A DNA stretch of 64,000 bases from Pararhizobium sp. (lineage in GTDB: Bacteria > Pseudomonadota > Alphaproteobacteria > Rhizobiales > Rhizobiaceae): assembly GCA_030655075.1 (NCBI GenBank), contig JAURWE010000131.1, positions 124,001 through 188,000 of the forward strand, in the 5' to 3' direction. Below the pieces are notes generated by a model. It searched no databases and was not told the origin of the DNA. It saw nothing but the letters and a program-made list of their open reading frames with translations. Shown here piece by piece: positions 17,746 through 25,101 of the stretch; the stretch's first letter is position 1, and each line of letters begins with the position of its first letter. The position numbers were made by a program, and so were the translations under genes.

Positions 17746-18396
17746 CTACCCTTGGGTTCCATGGAGACGGAGAAAGGCGGCAACCGCCTTTTCCGCTCTC
17801 TGCCCAAATCCTTGCCGCAGCACCGCCGGCTCCTCGCCGAGCAGCATCCGCAGATGCAGGTCCGATACGATCAGACCGTAAAAAACACCATAGGCTTCAT
17901 CCACATTCTCGAAAGCCAGCAGCCCCGCCTTGCGTCCCGCCTCCAAAAGAGCCCCTGCCCGGCGGCCGATCTGCCGGCGCCCGCGCTCCTGCAGGATGCT
18001 GCCGAGTGTCGAGCCTTCGCGGCTGGCGCCGATGCGGGCCGAATGACCGATGGCCAGCCTGTTGAGCGCCAGCGACACGTCGCCGGAGAGCACGTCGAGC
18101 AGGTCGCGCGCGAACACCGTCAGATGCTCTTTCAGCGCGCCGTGCGTCAGCGCGTCGGGCCGGACGTCGAGCGTGCGCACCTTGCTTGCCTGAAAGCCGA
18201 TCATCGCCGACAGCAGCCCGTCGCGGTCGCCGAACCACTTGTAGAGGCTTTCCTTCGAGCAGTTTGCCGCCCGCGCCACGCCCGCCGTCGTCAAGGCCTT
18301 CTCGCCACCGTCGACCAGCAGACGCAGCGCCTCTTCCAGAACGGCGTTCTGGCGCGGCGAATAATCCGGCATCTGGGCTTCGAGGGACATCAGCAT
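17746..18396 (-). CDS. TetR family transcriptional regulator
   Basis: 216 residues from the ATG at 18396, with CGGAG about 6 bases upstream. The longer frame to 18534 would read through the operator palindrome described separately. The N-terminal helix-turn-helix is ALTTAGVARAANCSKESLY followed by KWFGDRDGLL, typical TetR. The C-terminal two thirds is an all-helical ligand domain without informative motifs. Its own promoter region carries a perfect 14-bp palindrome, so autoregulation is likely. Whether it also controls ilvC downstream is unknown. Confidence 0.85.
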   Translation of the reverse strand: MLMSLEAQMPDYSPRQNAVLEEALRLLVDGGEKALTTAGVARAANCSKESLYKWFGDRDGLLSAMIGFQASKVRTLDVRPDALTHGALKEHLTVFARDLLDVLSGDVSLALNRLAIGHSARIGASREGSTLGSILQERGRRQIGRRAGALLEAGRKAGLLAFENVDEAYGVFYGLIVSDLHLRMLLGEEPAVLRQGFGQRAEKAVAAFLRLHGTQG

Positions 18397-18411
18397 TTCG
18401 GCTCCGAGACT

Positions 18412-18425
18412 GTACCGTACGGTAC
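18412..18425. promoter_or_regulatory. Palindromic operator upstream of the tetR-type gene
   Basis: GTACCGTACGGTAC is a perfect 14-bp palindrome 15 bases upstream of the regulator start codon, overlapping where its promoter or leader should be. TetR dimers typically bind such sites, so it is a likely autorepression operator. Confidence 0.7.
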
Positions 18426-18644
18426 GGTTCGCCGGTCTTATCGCTAAATCGGTGGGCCCGGTCAAGCGTTTTTCTTGGGCGATTTGATCCGAGATTTTGG
18501 CCAGCGCTCGCTTCGCAAACGAAATCAACGCCAATTGCCCGAAATTGGTCGGCGATCCCCTGAGCCTGATCTGTTCATCGACACAAGGAGGGGTGTAAAA
18601 TAACGGATCGTCTGCACAGGACCGGCAGAGCGGAGGAAATTTTC

Positions 18645-19088
18645 ATGATCCAGCGAACAGTCGCCCTTTGTCTTGTGCTTTTGGCCATCGCCGTTCAGCC
18701 GGCGGCAGCCCAGTCTGATGAAGACGTCGATGGCAAGATCGAACAGCTGCTCGGCAGTTCCGAAGGTTTTGCCGACTCCTTCAAGCTCCTGACCGAAGCC
18801 ATGCGTTATGGCGATCCGGTCACGGTGGCCGATCTCGCGGAATATCCGCTGACCGTTCACGCGAATGGCGAAGTCTACGATCTTCAGTCGGCCAAGGATC
18901 TGCTCGACAATTACGATACGCTGATCACGCAAGCCACGCAGACCGCAGTGGCGGAGCAGGAGTATTCCGACCTGTTCATCAACGGTGATGGCGTGATGTT
19001 TGCCCGGGGCGCCGTGTGGATGACCCTTGTGTGCGAGGACGATGCCTGCGAACAATCGCACTGGGCGATCAACGCCATCAACAACTAA
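18645..19088 (+). CDS. Secreted protein of unknown function
   Basis: 147 residues with a GAGGAAA site before the ATG. The signal peptide is MIQRTVALCLVLLAIAVQPAAAQ, with cleavage after AAA-Q or A-A-A. The mature part is acidic (SDEDVDGKIEQLL), with two cysteines close together near the C-terminus (LVCEDDACEQ). It resembles small periplasmic proteins with an NTF2-like or SnoaL-like layout, but I cannot confirm a family. It is followed 26 bases later by a second secreted-protein gene, so the two probably form an operon. Confidence 0.75.
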   Translation: MIQRTVALCLVLLAIAVQPAAAQSDEDVDGKIEQLLGSSEGFADSFKLLTEAMRYGDPVTVADLAEYPLTVHANGEVYDLQSAKDLLDNYDTLITQATQTAVAEQEYSDLFINGDGVMFARGAVWMTLVCEDDACEQSHWAINAINN

Positions 19089-19114
19089 ACGGCTGGCCGG
19101 CCCGGAGCACCCTG

Positions 19115-19471
19115 ATGAAACCGATCCTTCTCGCCATCCTGGTTTTCTGCGCAACCGGCGCCATGGCTGCTGAAACGCGCTGCGGTTGGCTGGACAATTC
19201 AACGGCGGCCAACTGGTGGCTGGATGACCGTGACGCCAGCTGGACGATCATGACGCAGGGTGCTGGCGACGAGCCGGAAGGCATGGACAACATCCCCGAT
19301 ATTTCCGCAAGCAACCAGTATGTGAAGACCAACGGCAACCACGGCTATACCTGCGCCTGCCTGTCGGTCGACACCGATGCAGCCGCCAAGCGCATCACGC
19401 GCATCTATTCCTACCGGCAGCTTTCGATCAGCAAATGCGAGAACGATCCGTCTGTGACCCGCGATATGTAG
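19115..19471 (+). CDS. DUF4087-like secreted protein
   Basis: 118 residues from the ATG at 19115. Signal peptide MKPILLAILVFCATGAMAA; the mature part begins ETRCGWLDNSTAANWWLDDRD, followed by SWTIMTQG, a pattern I associate with DUF4087. Four cysteines (RCGW, YTCACLS, SKCEND) could form two disulfides. The function is unknown. It is the second gene of a two-gene secreted-protein operon. Confidence 0.7.
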   Translation: MKPILLAILVFCATGAMAAETRCGWLDNSTAANWWLDDRDASWTIMTQGAGDEPEGMDNIPDISASNQYVKTNGNHGYTCACLSVDTDAAAKRITRIYSYRQLSISKCENDPSVTRDM

Positions 19472-19556
19472 CGAAATAGCGCCCGTATTATCCATCTTTT
19501 TCAAATACTTGCAGGCGATTGCAACAACCTCTCGGGAAAATAAAATTTAATAGAAC

Positions 19557-19728
19557 TTGACGCGGAAGCCACGGACTCTTATCTGTGTCACGTCGAGATT
19601 TGATAGATGACTATGGTTTTTGCGCTTCATCGCGCACATTGACGAACTTCCCCTTCAAATTCGAAAAAAACGATTACCGGAACTTTTACCCGGTGATTTA
19701 ATTGTATTTGCTAGAGAAAGGGATCGTT
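19557..19728 (+). promoter_or_regulatory. Promoter and long structured leader of the cold-shock gene
   Basis: TTGACG (19557-19562) is followed after 17 bases by TATCTG (19580-19585), a plausible sigma-70 promoter starting transcription near 19592. That leaves about 137 untranslated bases before the ATG, as in known csp mRNAs. The leader has stems TGCGC/GCGCA (19621-19625 with 19632-19636) and ACCGG/CCGGT (19676-19680 with 19690-19694) just before the ribosome-binding site. A temperature-dependent RNA switch is inferred. Confidence 0.5.
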
Positions 19729-19938
19729 ATGGCCACTGGCACTGTAAAATGGTTTAATTCCACTAAGGGTTTTGGTTTCATTCAGCCGGATAACGGCGAC
19801 CAGGACGTTTTCGTACACGTTTCGGCTGTTGAGCGCGCTGGCATGAACGGCCTCAACGAAGGCCAGAAGGTCAACTACGAAATGGTTCGCGACCGCAAGT
19901 CCGGCAAGATGTCTGCCGACCAGCTTTCGGCTGCTTAA
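19729..19938 (+). CDS. Cold shock protein, CspA family
   Basis: 69 residues, one OB-fold cold-shock domain. RNP1 is KGFGFIQ and RNP2 is VFVHVSAV, the aromatic residues that stack on single-stranded nucleic acid. The ATG at 19729 has AAAGGGA at good spacing; an in-frame frame from 19702 would add 9 residues not seen in the family. A long leader precedes it and an intrinsic terminator follows, so it is monocistronic. Which of the several rhizobial csp paralogues it is cannot be said. Confidence 0.93.
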   Translation: MATGTVKWFNSTKGFGFIQPDNGDQDVFVHVSAVERAGMNGLNEGQKVNYEMVRDRKSGKMSADQLSAA

Positions 19939-19995
19939 AGAATATTTCCTCCTGCTGACCACGGATGTACTGGCAGCGGTGATGGGAACACGGGG

Positions 19996-20024
19996 AAGGT
20001 CGGGCAGTGTCCGGCCTTTTTTGT
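19996..20024 (+). terminator. Intrinsic terminator of the cold-shock gene
   Basis: AAGGTCGGG pairs with TCCGGCCTT (with G-T pairs) around a short loop, followed by a run of T broken once by G (19996-20024). It lies about 60 bases after the stop. Confidence 0.75.
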
Positions 20025-20226
20025 TGTCTTAAGTTCAGAGCTCGACGAACCACATTGCGACCTGGCTGGCCAATTTTTCTGCCGCCGCCTCTTCCCGCCG
20101 CATTCTGCCTGTCATACACCTGTACAAATCATCATATTTTTTGAGGCGTCCGCCTTTTTCACCGGCCACCGCCACCTATATTCAACACGCCCGCCAATCA
20201 ATTCCCTTAAAATACTGGAGAGACCC

Positions 20227-21273
20227 ATGCCCATCGCCCGTGGATATGCAGCGACCGATGCGTCGAAGCCGCTGACACCCTTCACCTTCGAGCGCCGCGA
20301 GCCCAATGCCGACGACGTTGTTATCGACATCAAGTTCTCCGGCATCTGCCACTCCGACATCCACCAGGCTCGCAACGAATGGGGCAACTCGATCTACCCG
20401 ATGGTGCCCGGCCACGAGATTGCCGGTATCGTCAGCAAGGTCGGCTCCGGCGTCACCAAGTTCAAGGTCGGCGACCATGTCGGCGTTGGCTGCTTCGTCA
20501 ATTCCTGCACCCAGTGCGCCAGCCGCGATGTCGATCTGGAACAGTACATGCCGGGCCTGATCGGCACCTACAACGCCTATGAGGCCGACGGCACGACGCC
20601 GACCTATGGCGGCTATTCCGATAGTATCGTCGTCAAGGAAGGGTATGTCCTGTCGATCCCGGGCAACCTGCCGCTCGACGCTGCGGCCCCGCTTCTGTGC
20701 GCCGGCATCACGCTGTATTCGCCGCTGCGCCACTGGAATGCCGGTCCCGGCAAGAAGGTCGCCATCGTCGGCATGGGCGGTCTCGGCCACATGGGCGTCA
20801 AGCTCGCCCACGCCATGGGCGCCGAAGTCACGGTTCTCAGCCAGTCGCTGTCGAAGAAGGAAGACGGCCTCAAGCTCGGTGCCGATCACTACTACGCCAC
20901 CAATGATCCCGAAACCTTCAAGACGCTGGCCAACACCTTCGACCTGATCATCTGCACGGTCTCGGCTGAGATCGACTGGAACGCCTATATCGCCCTGACC
21001 AAGCCCGATGGTTCCTTCGTGGTCGTCGGCATTCCGGAACACGCGATCCCGGTTCACGCCTTCTCGCTCGTCGGTGGCCGCCGCAGCGTTGCCGGTTCGA
21101 TGATCGGCTCGATCAAGGAAACCCAGGAAATGCTGGATTTCTGCGGTGAGAAGGACATCGTCTGCGAGATCGAGAAGATCAGCATCGATCAGGTCAACGA
21201 AGCCTATGAGCGCGTCATCAAGAGCGACGTGCGCTACCGCTTCGTCATCGATATCGCCTCGCTGGCTGCTTAA
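20227..21273 (+). CDS. Zinc-type NAD(P)-dependent alcohol dehydrogenase (YahK/CAD-like)
   Basis: 348 residues. The medium-chain dehydrogenase signatures are the catalytic zinc ligands Cys41 (GICHSDIH), His63-Glu64 (PGHEIAG) and a later Cys in LLCAGITLY, with the cofactor motif VAIVGMGGLGHMGVKLA. It resembles the YahK/cinnamyl alcohol dehydrogenase group, which reduces aldehydes. The structural-zinc lobe is degenerate: only Cys94 and Cys97 remain, and the third and fourth positions are Arg100 and Met108. GGAGA precedes the ATG, and a strong terminator follows. The substrate is unknown. Confidence 0.88.
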   Translation: MPIARGYAATDASKPLTPFTFERREPNADDVVIDIKFSGICHSDIHQARNEWGNSIYPMVPGHEIAGIVSKVGSGVTKFKVGDHVGVGCFVNSCTQCASRDVDLEQYMPGLIGTYNAYEADGTTPTYGGYSDSIVVKEGYVLSIPGNLPLDAAAPLLCAGITLYSPLRHWNAGPGKKVAIVGMGGLGHMGVKLAHAMGAEVTVLSQSLSKKEDGLKLGADHYYATNDPETFKTLANTFDLIICTVSAEIDWNAYIALTKPDGSFVVVGIPEHAIPVHAFSLVGGRRSVAGSMIGSIKETQEMLDFCGEKDIVCEIEKISIDQVNEAYERVIKSDVRYRFVIDIASLAA

Positions 21274-21280
21274 ACACCAG

Positions 21281-21315
21281 AACCCGGAGCCACCGAACAG
21301 CGGCTCCGGGTTTTT
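21281..21315 (+). terminator. Terminator between adh and NDH-2 genes
   Basis: AACCCGGAGCC (21281-21291) and GGCTCCGGGTT (21302-21312) form a perfect 11-bp stem followed by five T. It serves the rightward dehydrogenase and, being symmetrical, may also act on the converging gene that ends at 21319. Confidence 0.85.
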
Positions 21316-21318
21316 CCG

Positions 21319-22587
21319 TTACGCGTCTTTCGACGCCGCTTCCTTCTGGGTGATCAGCCGGGCGCTGTGCTGGCCGCTGAGATAGATCCACAGCCAGCTC
21401 CAGGCGACGGCAAAGCGCGAGCGCGTGCCGATCAGGAAGTAGATGTGGGCGATGCCCCAGATCCACCAGGCCGGCCATCCCTTCAGCTTGATCTTTCCAA
21501 AATCGATGATGGCCGCACTCCGGCCGATGGTCGCAAGGCTGCCCTGATGCCGGTAACGGAACGGCGCGGCAGCGGCCGCAACGCCGCCCAGTCGTGCGCG
21601 AATAAGCTTGGCCACATAGGCGCCCTGCTGCTTGGCGGCCGGCGCGATGCCGGGTACAGGTTTGCCGTCCTCCTGAAAAACCGAGGCCGTATCGCCGATG
21701 ACGAACACGTCCGGCAGGCCCGGCGCGGTCAGGTCCTTGCCGACGATGACGCGCCCTGCCTTGTCGGCTTCGACACCGAGCCACTTGGCCGCCGGCGATG
21801 CCTCGACCCCGGCCGCCCAGACGATCGTCCGGCTCGCAATGAACTTTTCGCCGATCATGACGCCACCGGCATTGCACTCGGTCACCCGCTCGCCGGTGTG
21901 GATATCGACGCCGAGTTTTGTCAGCACATCCTGCGCATAGACAGACAGTTCCTCGGCAAAGGAGGCGAGCACACGCGGTCCGGCCTCGACCAGGATGACC
22001 TTGGCCTTGCGCGTGTCGATGTTGCGGAACTCGCGCGGCAGCGTGTAGTGCGCCAGCTCGGCGATGATACCGGCAAGCTCGACACCCGTGGGTCCGGCGC
22101 CGACGATGGTGAAGGTCAAAAGCGCCTCGCGCTCGGCCGGATTGGTGTACACCTCGGCCCGCTCGAAGGCCAGCAGCATGCGGCGGCGGATGGTCGTGGC
22201 GTCTTCCAGCGTCTTAAGCCCCGGCGCAAACTCAGCCCAGTCGTCATGGCCGAAATAGGCATGCGTGGCGCCTGTTGCCAGCACCAGCGTGTCATAGGAG
22301 ACGACCAGCCCGTCCTCGAGCGTCACGGACTTGGCCGTGCTGTCGACAGCCGTCACCTCGCCCAGCAGCGTCGTCACCTCCGGCCGGTCGGCATAAAGCC
22401 GGCGGATCGGCCAGGCGATCTCCGAGGTCGACAGCACGGTGGTGGCGACCTGATAGAGCAGCGGCTGAAAGAGATGATGGTTGCGCCGGTCGATCAGGGT
22501 GATGCGGACCCCCGCGCCCTTCAGGCCGTTGACGAGTTGCAATCCGCCGAAACCTCCGCCGATGACGACGATATGATGGCCGTTCAT
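21319..22587 (-). CDS. ndh: Type II NADH dehydrogenase (NDH-2)
   Basis: 422 residues, an FAD-dependent, non-proton-pumping NADH:quinone oxidoreductase. It has the FAD motif IVVIGGGFGGLQLVNGL (6-22), the quinone-side region FQPLLYQVAT, an NADH-binding FTIVGAGPTGVELAG near 165-180, and the late FAD motif VFVIGDTASVFQ. The C-terminus, GIAHIYFLIGTRSRF then WLWIYLSGQ, is amphipathic/hydrophobic and would anchor it to the inner membrane. It converges on the alcohol dehydrogenase across a shared terminator. Confidence 0.9.
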   Translation of the reverse strand: MNGHHIVVIGGGFGGLQLVNGLKGAGVRITLIDRRNHHLFQPLLYQVATTVLSTSEIAWPIRRLYADRPEVTTLLGEVTAVDSTAKSVTLEDGLVVSYDTLVLATGATHAYFGHDDWAEFAPGLKTLEDATTIRRRMLLAFERAEVYTNPAEREALLTFTIVGAGPTGVELAGIIAELAHYTLPREFRNIDTRKAKVILVEAGPRVLASFAEELSVYAQDVLTKLGVDIHTGERVTECNAGGVMIGEKFIASRTIVWAAGVEASPAAKWLGVEADKAGRVIVGKDLTAPGLPDVFVIGDTASVFQEDGKPVPGIAPAAKQQGAYVAKLIRARLGGVAAAAAPFRYRHQGSLATIGRSAAIIDFGKIKLKGWPAWWIWGIAHIYFLIGTRSRFAVAWSWLWIYLSGQHSARLITQKEAASKDA

Positions 22588-22742
22588 GATCTTACCTCGC
22601 TTGCAGGGCGCCCGTAAGCGCCGGAAATTTTCGCCGTGCGCACGGATCGCGCGGCCCCTCTACAGTTTCCCTTTTAAGGGCATTTGGCCAGCGATTGCAT
22701 GGCATTGCAGGAATGCGCCCAGCGCACCGGTCGGCCCCGGCC

Positions 22743-23207
22743 TCAGACCGCGTAGCCCGTCGGGATCGACTGGCCGCTTTTCAGGATTTCCATGGAAATC
22801 GACGCAGATACGTCGAACAGCTCGACCTTTCGCACGATCTGCTTGTAGATGACGTCGTAATGCTCGACGCGAGGCAGCACGACTTTCAGAATATAGTCGT
22901 GATTGCCGGTCAGCCGGTGCGCCTCGACGATCTCGGGGATGTCGCTGATCGCTCGCTTGAACGTTTCGATCCAATCATCCGCATGATGCGCCGTCTTGAT
23001 CAGGGCGAAGACCGTCGTCGGCACGCCCATCTTTTCCCGGTCGAGCACGACGATGCGCCGCGCGATGTAACCCGCCTCCTCCAGCCTGAGGATGCGCCGC
23101 GAACAGGCCGAAACCGACAGGCTGACCCGTTCGGCCAGATCGCCGACCGACAGGCTGGCATCACTCTGCAGCAACGCCAGAATCTTCCTGTCTCTCTCAT
23201 CCAGCAT
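22743..23207 (-). CDS. Lrp/AsnC family transcriptional regulator
   Basis: 154 residues from the ATG at 23207 (MLDERDRKILALLQ), with AGGAGG 7 bases upstream; the extended frame to 23345 is not real. The helix-turn-helix is VGDLAERVSLSVSACSRRI, followed by the RAM domain (VFALIKTAHHADDWIETFK onward). It is divergent from the aspartate/glutamate-racemase-family gene and probably regulates it in response to an amino acid; that is inference from position. An inverted repeat lies in the shared promoter region. Confidence 0.9.
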   Translation of the reverse strand: MLDERDRKILALLQSDASLSVGDLAERVSLSVSACSRRILRLEEAGYIARRIVVLDREKMGVPTTVFALIKTAHHADDWIETFKRAISDIPEIVEAHRLTGNHDYILKVVLPRVEHYDVIYKQIVRKVELFDVSASISMEILKSGQSIPTGYAV

Positions 23208-23237
23208 GCGCCCGCCTCCTGCTATTCGAACCAATAG

Positions 23238-23254
23238 CGCGCATAATGTGCGCG
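23238..23254. promoter_or_regulatory. Inverted repeat between lrp-type gene and racemase gene
   Basis: CGCGCA and TGCGCG separated by 5 bases, 31 bases upstream of the regulator start and in the divergent promoter region. It is a candidate binding site for the Lrp-type protein, although Lrp sites are usually degenerate. Confidence 0.4.
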
Positions 23255-23372
23255 TGATACATCGTACACGCTGAATTTTTGTTTGAAAAGATCGTTCTGG
23301 CGGCAACAACGCTCGGACTTTTCGTGAACCCTGAGCGACAATCAATCCAACACATCTGAAGGAGCAAAGACG

Positions 23373-24098
23373 ATGGCAATGCGAACAATCGGCCTGATCG
23401 GCGGCATGAGTTTCGAAAGCTCAGCAATCTATTACAAGATGATCAACGAGGCCGTCCGCGAACGTCTGGGCGGCCTGCATTCGGCCGAAGTCATGCTCCA
23501 CTCCGTCGATTTCCAGACCATCGTCGACATGCAGAAGGCAGGCCGCTGGGCCGATGCTGCCGTCCGGCTCGCCGGCGTCGCCCGAGGTCTTGAAGCGGCC
23601 GGCGCAGACTGCGTGCTGATCTGCACCAACACCATGCATCTGCTCGCCAACGAGGTTCAGGCTGCCATCGGCGTGCCGTTGATCAACATCATCGACGAGA
23701 CGGCAAAAAGCCTGAACGCAGCCGGCGTCAAGCGGCCGCTGATGCTGGCCACCCGCTACACGATGGAACACGGCTTTTACGGCGACCGCATGAAGAGCCA
23801 CGGCATCGACATGATGGTGCCTGGCGATGCCGACCGCAAGATCGTTCACGACATCATCTTCAGCGAACTCTGCGCCGGGAAGGTGCTCGACACGTCGCGC
23901 GAAAAGCTGATCGCCATCATCGAAAAGGCCAGGGCAGATGGTGCCGACGCCGTCATTCTCGGCTGCACGGAAATCTGCCTGATCCTGTCGCCCGAAGGCC
24001 TGCCCCTGCCGGGCTTCGACAGCACGGCAATCCACTCGAACGCCGCCATCGATTTTGCGCTCGGCAACATGATCGAAAGCAAGGTTAAGGCCGCCTGA
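23373..24098 (+). CDS. Aspartate/glutamate racemase family protein
   Basis: 241 residues. It contains the two catalytic cysteines of cofactor-independent amino-acid racemases, in LICTNTMH (about 86) and ILGCTEICL (about 197), and the N-terminal GLIGGMSFESSAIYY typical of the aspartate racemase/YgeA branch. It would interconvert L- and D-aspartate or a related amino acid. GGAG precedes the ATG. The divergent Lrp-type regulator supports a role in amino-acid metabolism. The substrate is not determined. Confidence 0.88.
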   Translation: MAMRTIGLIGGMSFESSAIYYKMINEAVRERLGGLHSAEVMLHSVDFQTIVDMQKAGRWADAAVRLAGVARGLEAAGADCVLICTNTMHLLANEVQAAIGVPLINIIDETAKSLNAAGVKRPLMLATRYTMEHGFYGDRMKSHGIDMMVPGDADRKIVHDIIFSELCAGKVLDTSREKLIAIIEKARADGADAVILGCTEICLILSPEGLPLPGFDSTAIHSNAAIDFALGNMIESKVKAA

Positions 24099-24104
24099 AT
24101 TTAG

Positions 24105-24126
24105 TTGACTCAGTCAATTAATTGAC
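24105..24126. promoter_or_regulatory. Overlapping palindromes upstream of the MarR-GNAT gene
   Basis: TTGACTCAGTCAA (24105-24117) is a 13-bp palindrome around a single central base, and GTCAATTAATTGAC (24113-24126) is a perfect 14-bp palindrome; they share five bases. Together they give three alternating TTGAC half-sites, 31 to 52 bases upstream of the ATG at 24157. MarR proteins bind such sites, so autoregulation is likely. Confidence 0.65.
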
Positions 24127-24156
24127 AGCATAGTCCCTGAAAAATGGAACTATGCC

Positions 24157-25101
24157 ATGGAATCTCTTCCTCAAAAGCAGGCCGATGGTCTTGAGACAAT
24201 CGAGGCCATCCGCGCCTTCAATCGCTTCTACACGCGGCAGCTTGGCCTCATCGGCCAGGCGTTTCTCGACAGCCGCTTCACACTCACCGAAGCGCGCATC
24301 ATCTACGAACTTGCCAACCGCCAGAACCCGGCGGCAAAAGCGCTGGCGGATGACCTGCATCTCAACCCGGCGTATTTGAGCCGCATCCTCAAGAAATTCC
24401 GCCAGGAAAAACTGCTGGAAACACGGCCGGACCCGGATGACGCTCGCTGCCAAATCCTCAACCTCACCACGTCTGGCCGCAACATTGCCGAAGACCTGGC
24501 AAACCGCTCCCGCGTCCAGATTTCACAACAGATCGCCGCGCTGACCTCAGGTGAGCGCGACCGCCTTGCCACCGCCGTGCAGCAGGTCCAGCAACTGCTG
24601 GAACCCGAGGTAAACGGCAAGCCTGACGTCGTCATCCGGCCGCATCGCATCGGTGACGTTGCCTTCGTCGTCCATCGGCAGGCTGTGCTCTACGCCGAGG
24701 AATATGGCTGGAACGGCGAATACGAAGCCTTGGCAGCCTCCATTGGCGGAGCTTTTCTGAAGGACTTCAAGCCAGGCCGCGAATTCTGCTGGATTGCCGA
24801 GCATGGCGGTGAGATCGCCGGCTCGGTCTTTCTGGTCGAGGCCGGCAGCGAGACGGCAAAGCTGCGCCTGCTCTACGTCGAACCGGCGGCACGCGGTCTT
24901 GGTGTCGGCAAGGCGCTGGTGCGTGCGTGCATCACCTTTGCGCGCGAGGCCGGCTATGCGCACCTGGAGCTCTGGACCAATGACGTTCTGTCGGCGGCCC
25001 GCGCCATCTACCAGAAGCAGGGCTTCAGGCTGGTCTCGCAGGAAAAACACCACAGTTTCGGCAAGGACCTGACGGGTCAGACGTGGATACTCGACCTCTG
25101 A
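24157..25101 (+). CDS. MarR-GNAT fusion: winged-helix regulator with acetyltransferase domain
   Basis: 314 residues. Residues 1-150 are a MarR-type winged helix (FTLTEARIIYELANRQ, then ADDLHLNPAYLSRILKKF and the wing RPDPDDARCQILNLT). Residues 158-314 are a GNAT acetyltransferase with motif A LYVEPAARGLGVGKALV and motif B ARAIYQKQGFRLV. Such fusions exist in many proteobacteria; the acetylated substrate is generally unknown. Upstream are overlapping TTGAC palindromes. The last 25 bases overlap, tail to tail, the FAD monooxygenase gene on the other strand. Confidence 0.88.
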   Translation: MESLPQKQADGLETIEAIRAFNRFYTRQLGLIGQAFLDSRFTLTEARIIYELANRQNPAAKALADDLHLNPAYLSRILKKFRQEKLLETRPDPDDARCQILNLTTSGRNIAEDLANRSRVQISQQIAALTSGERDRLATAVQQVQQLLEPEVNGKPDVVIRPHRIGDVAFVVHRQAVLYAEEYGWNGEYEALAASIGGAFLKDFKPGREFCWIAEHGGEIAGSVFLVEAGSETAKLRLLYVEPAARGLGVGKALVRACITFAREAGYAHLELWTNDVLSAARAIYQKQGFRLVSQEKHHSFGKDLTGQTWILDL

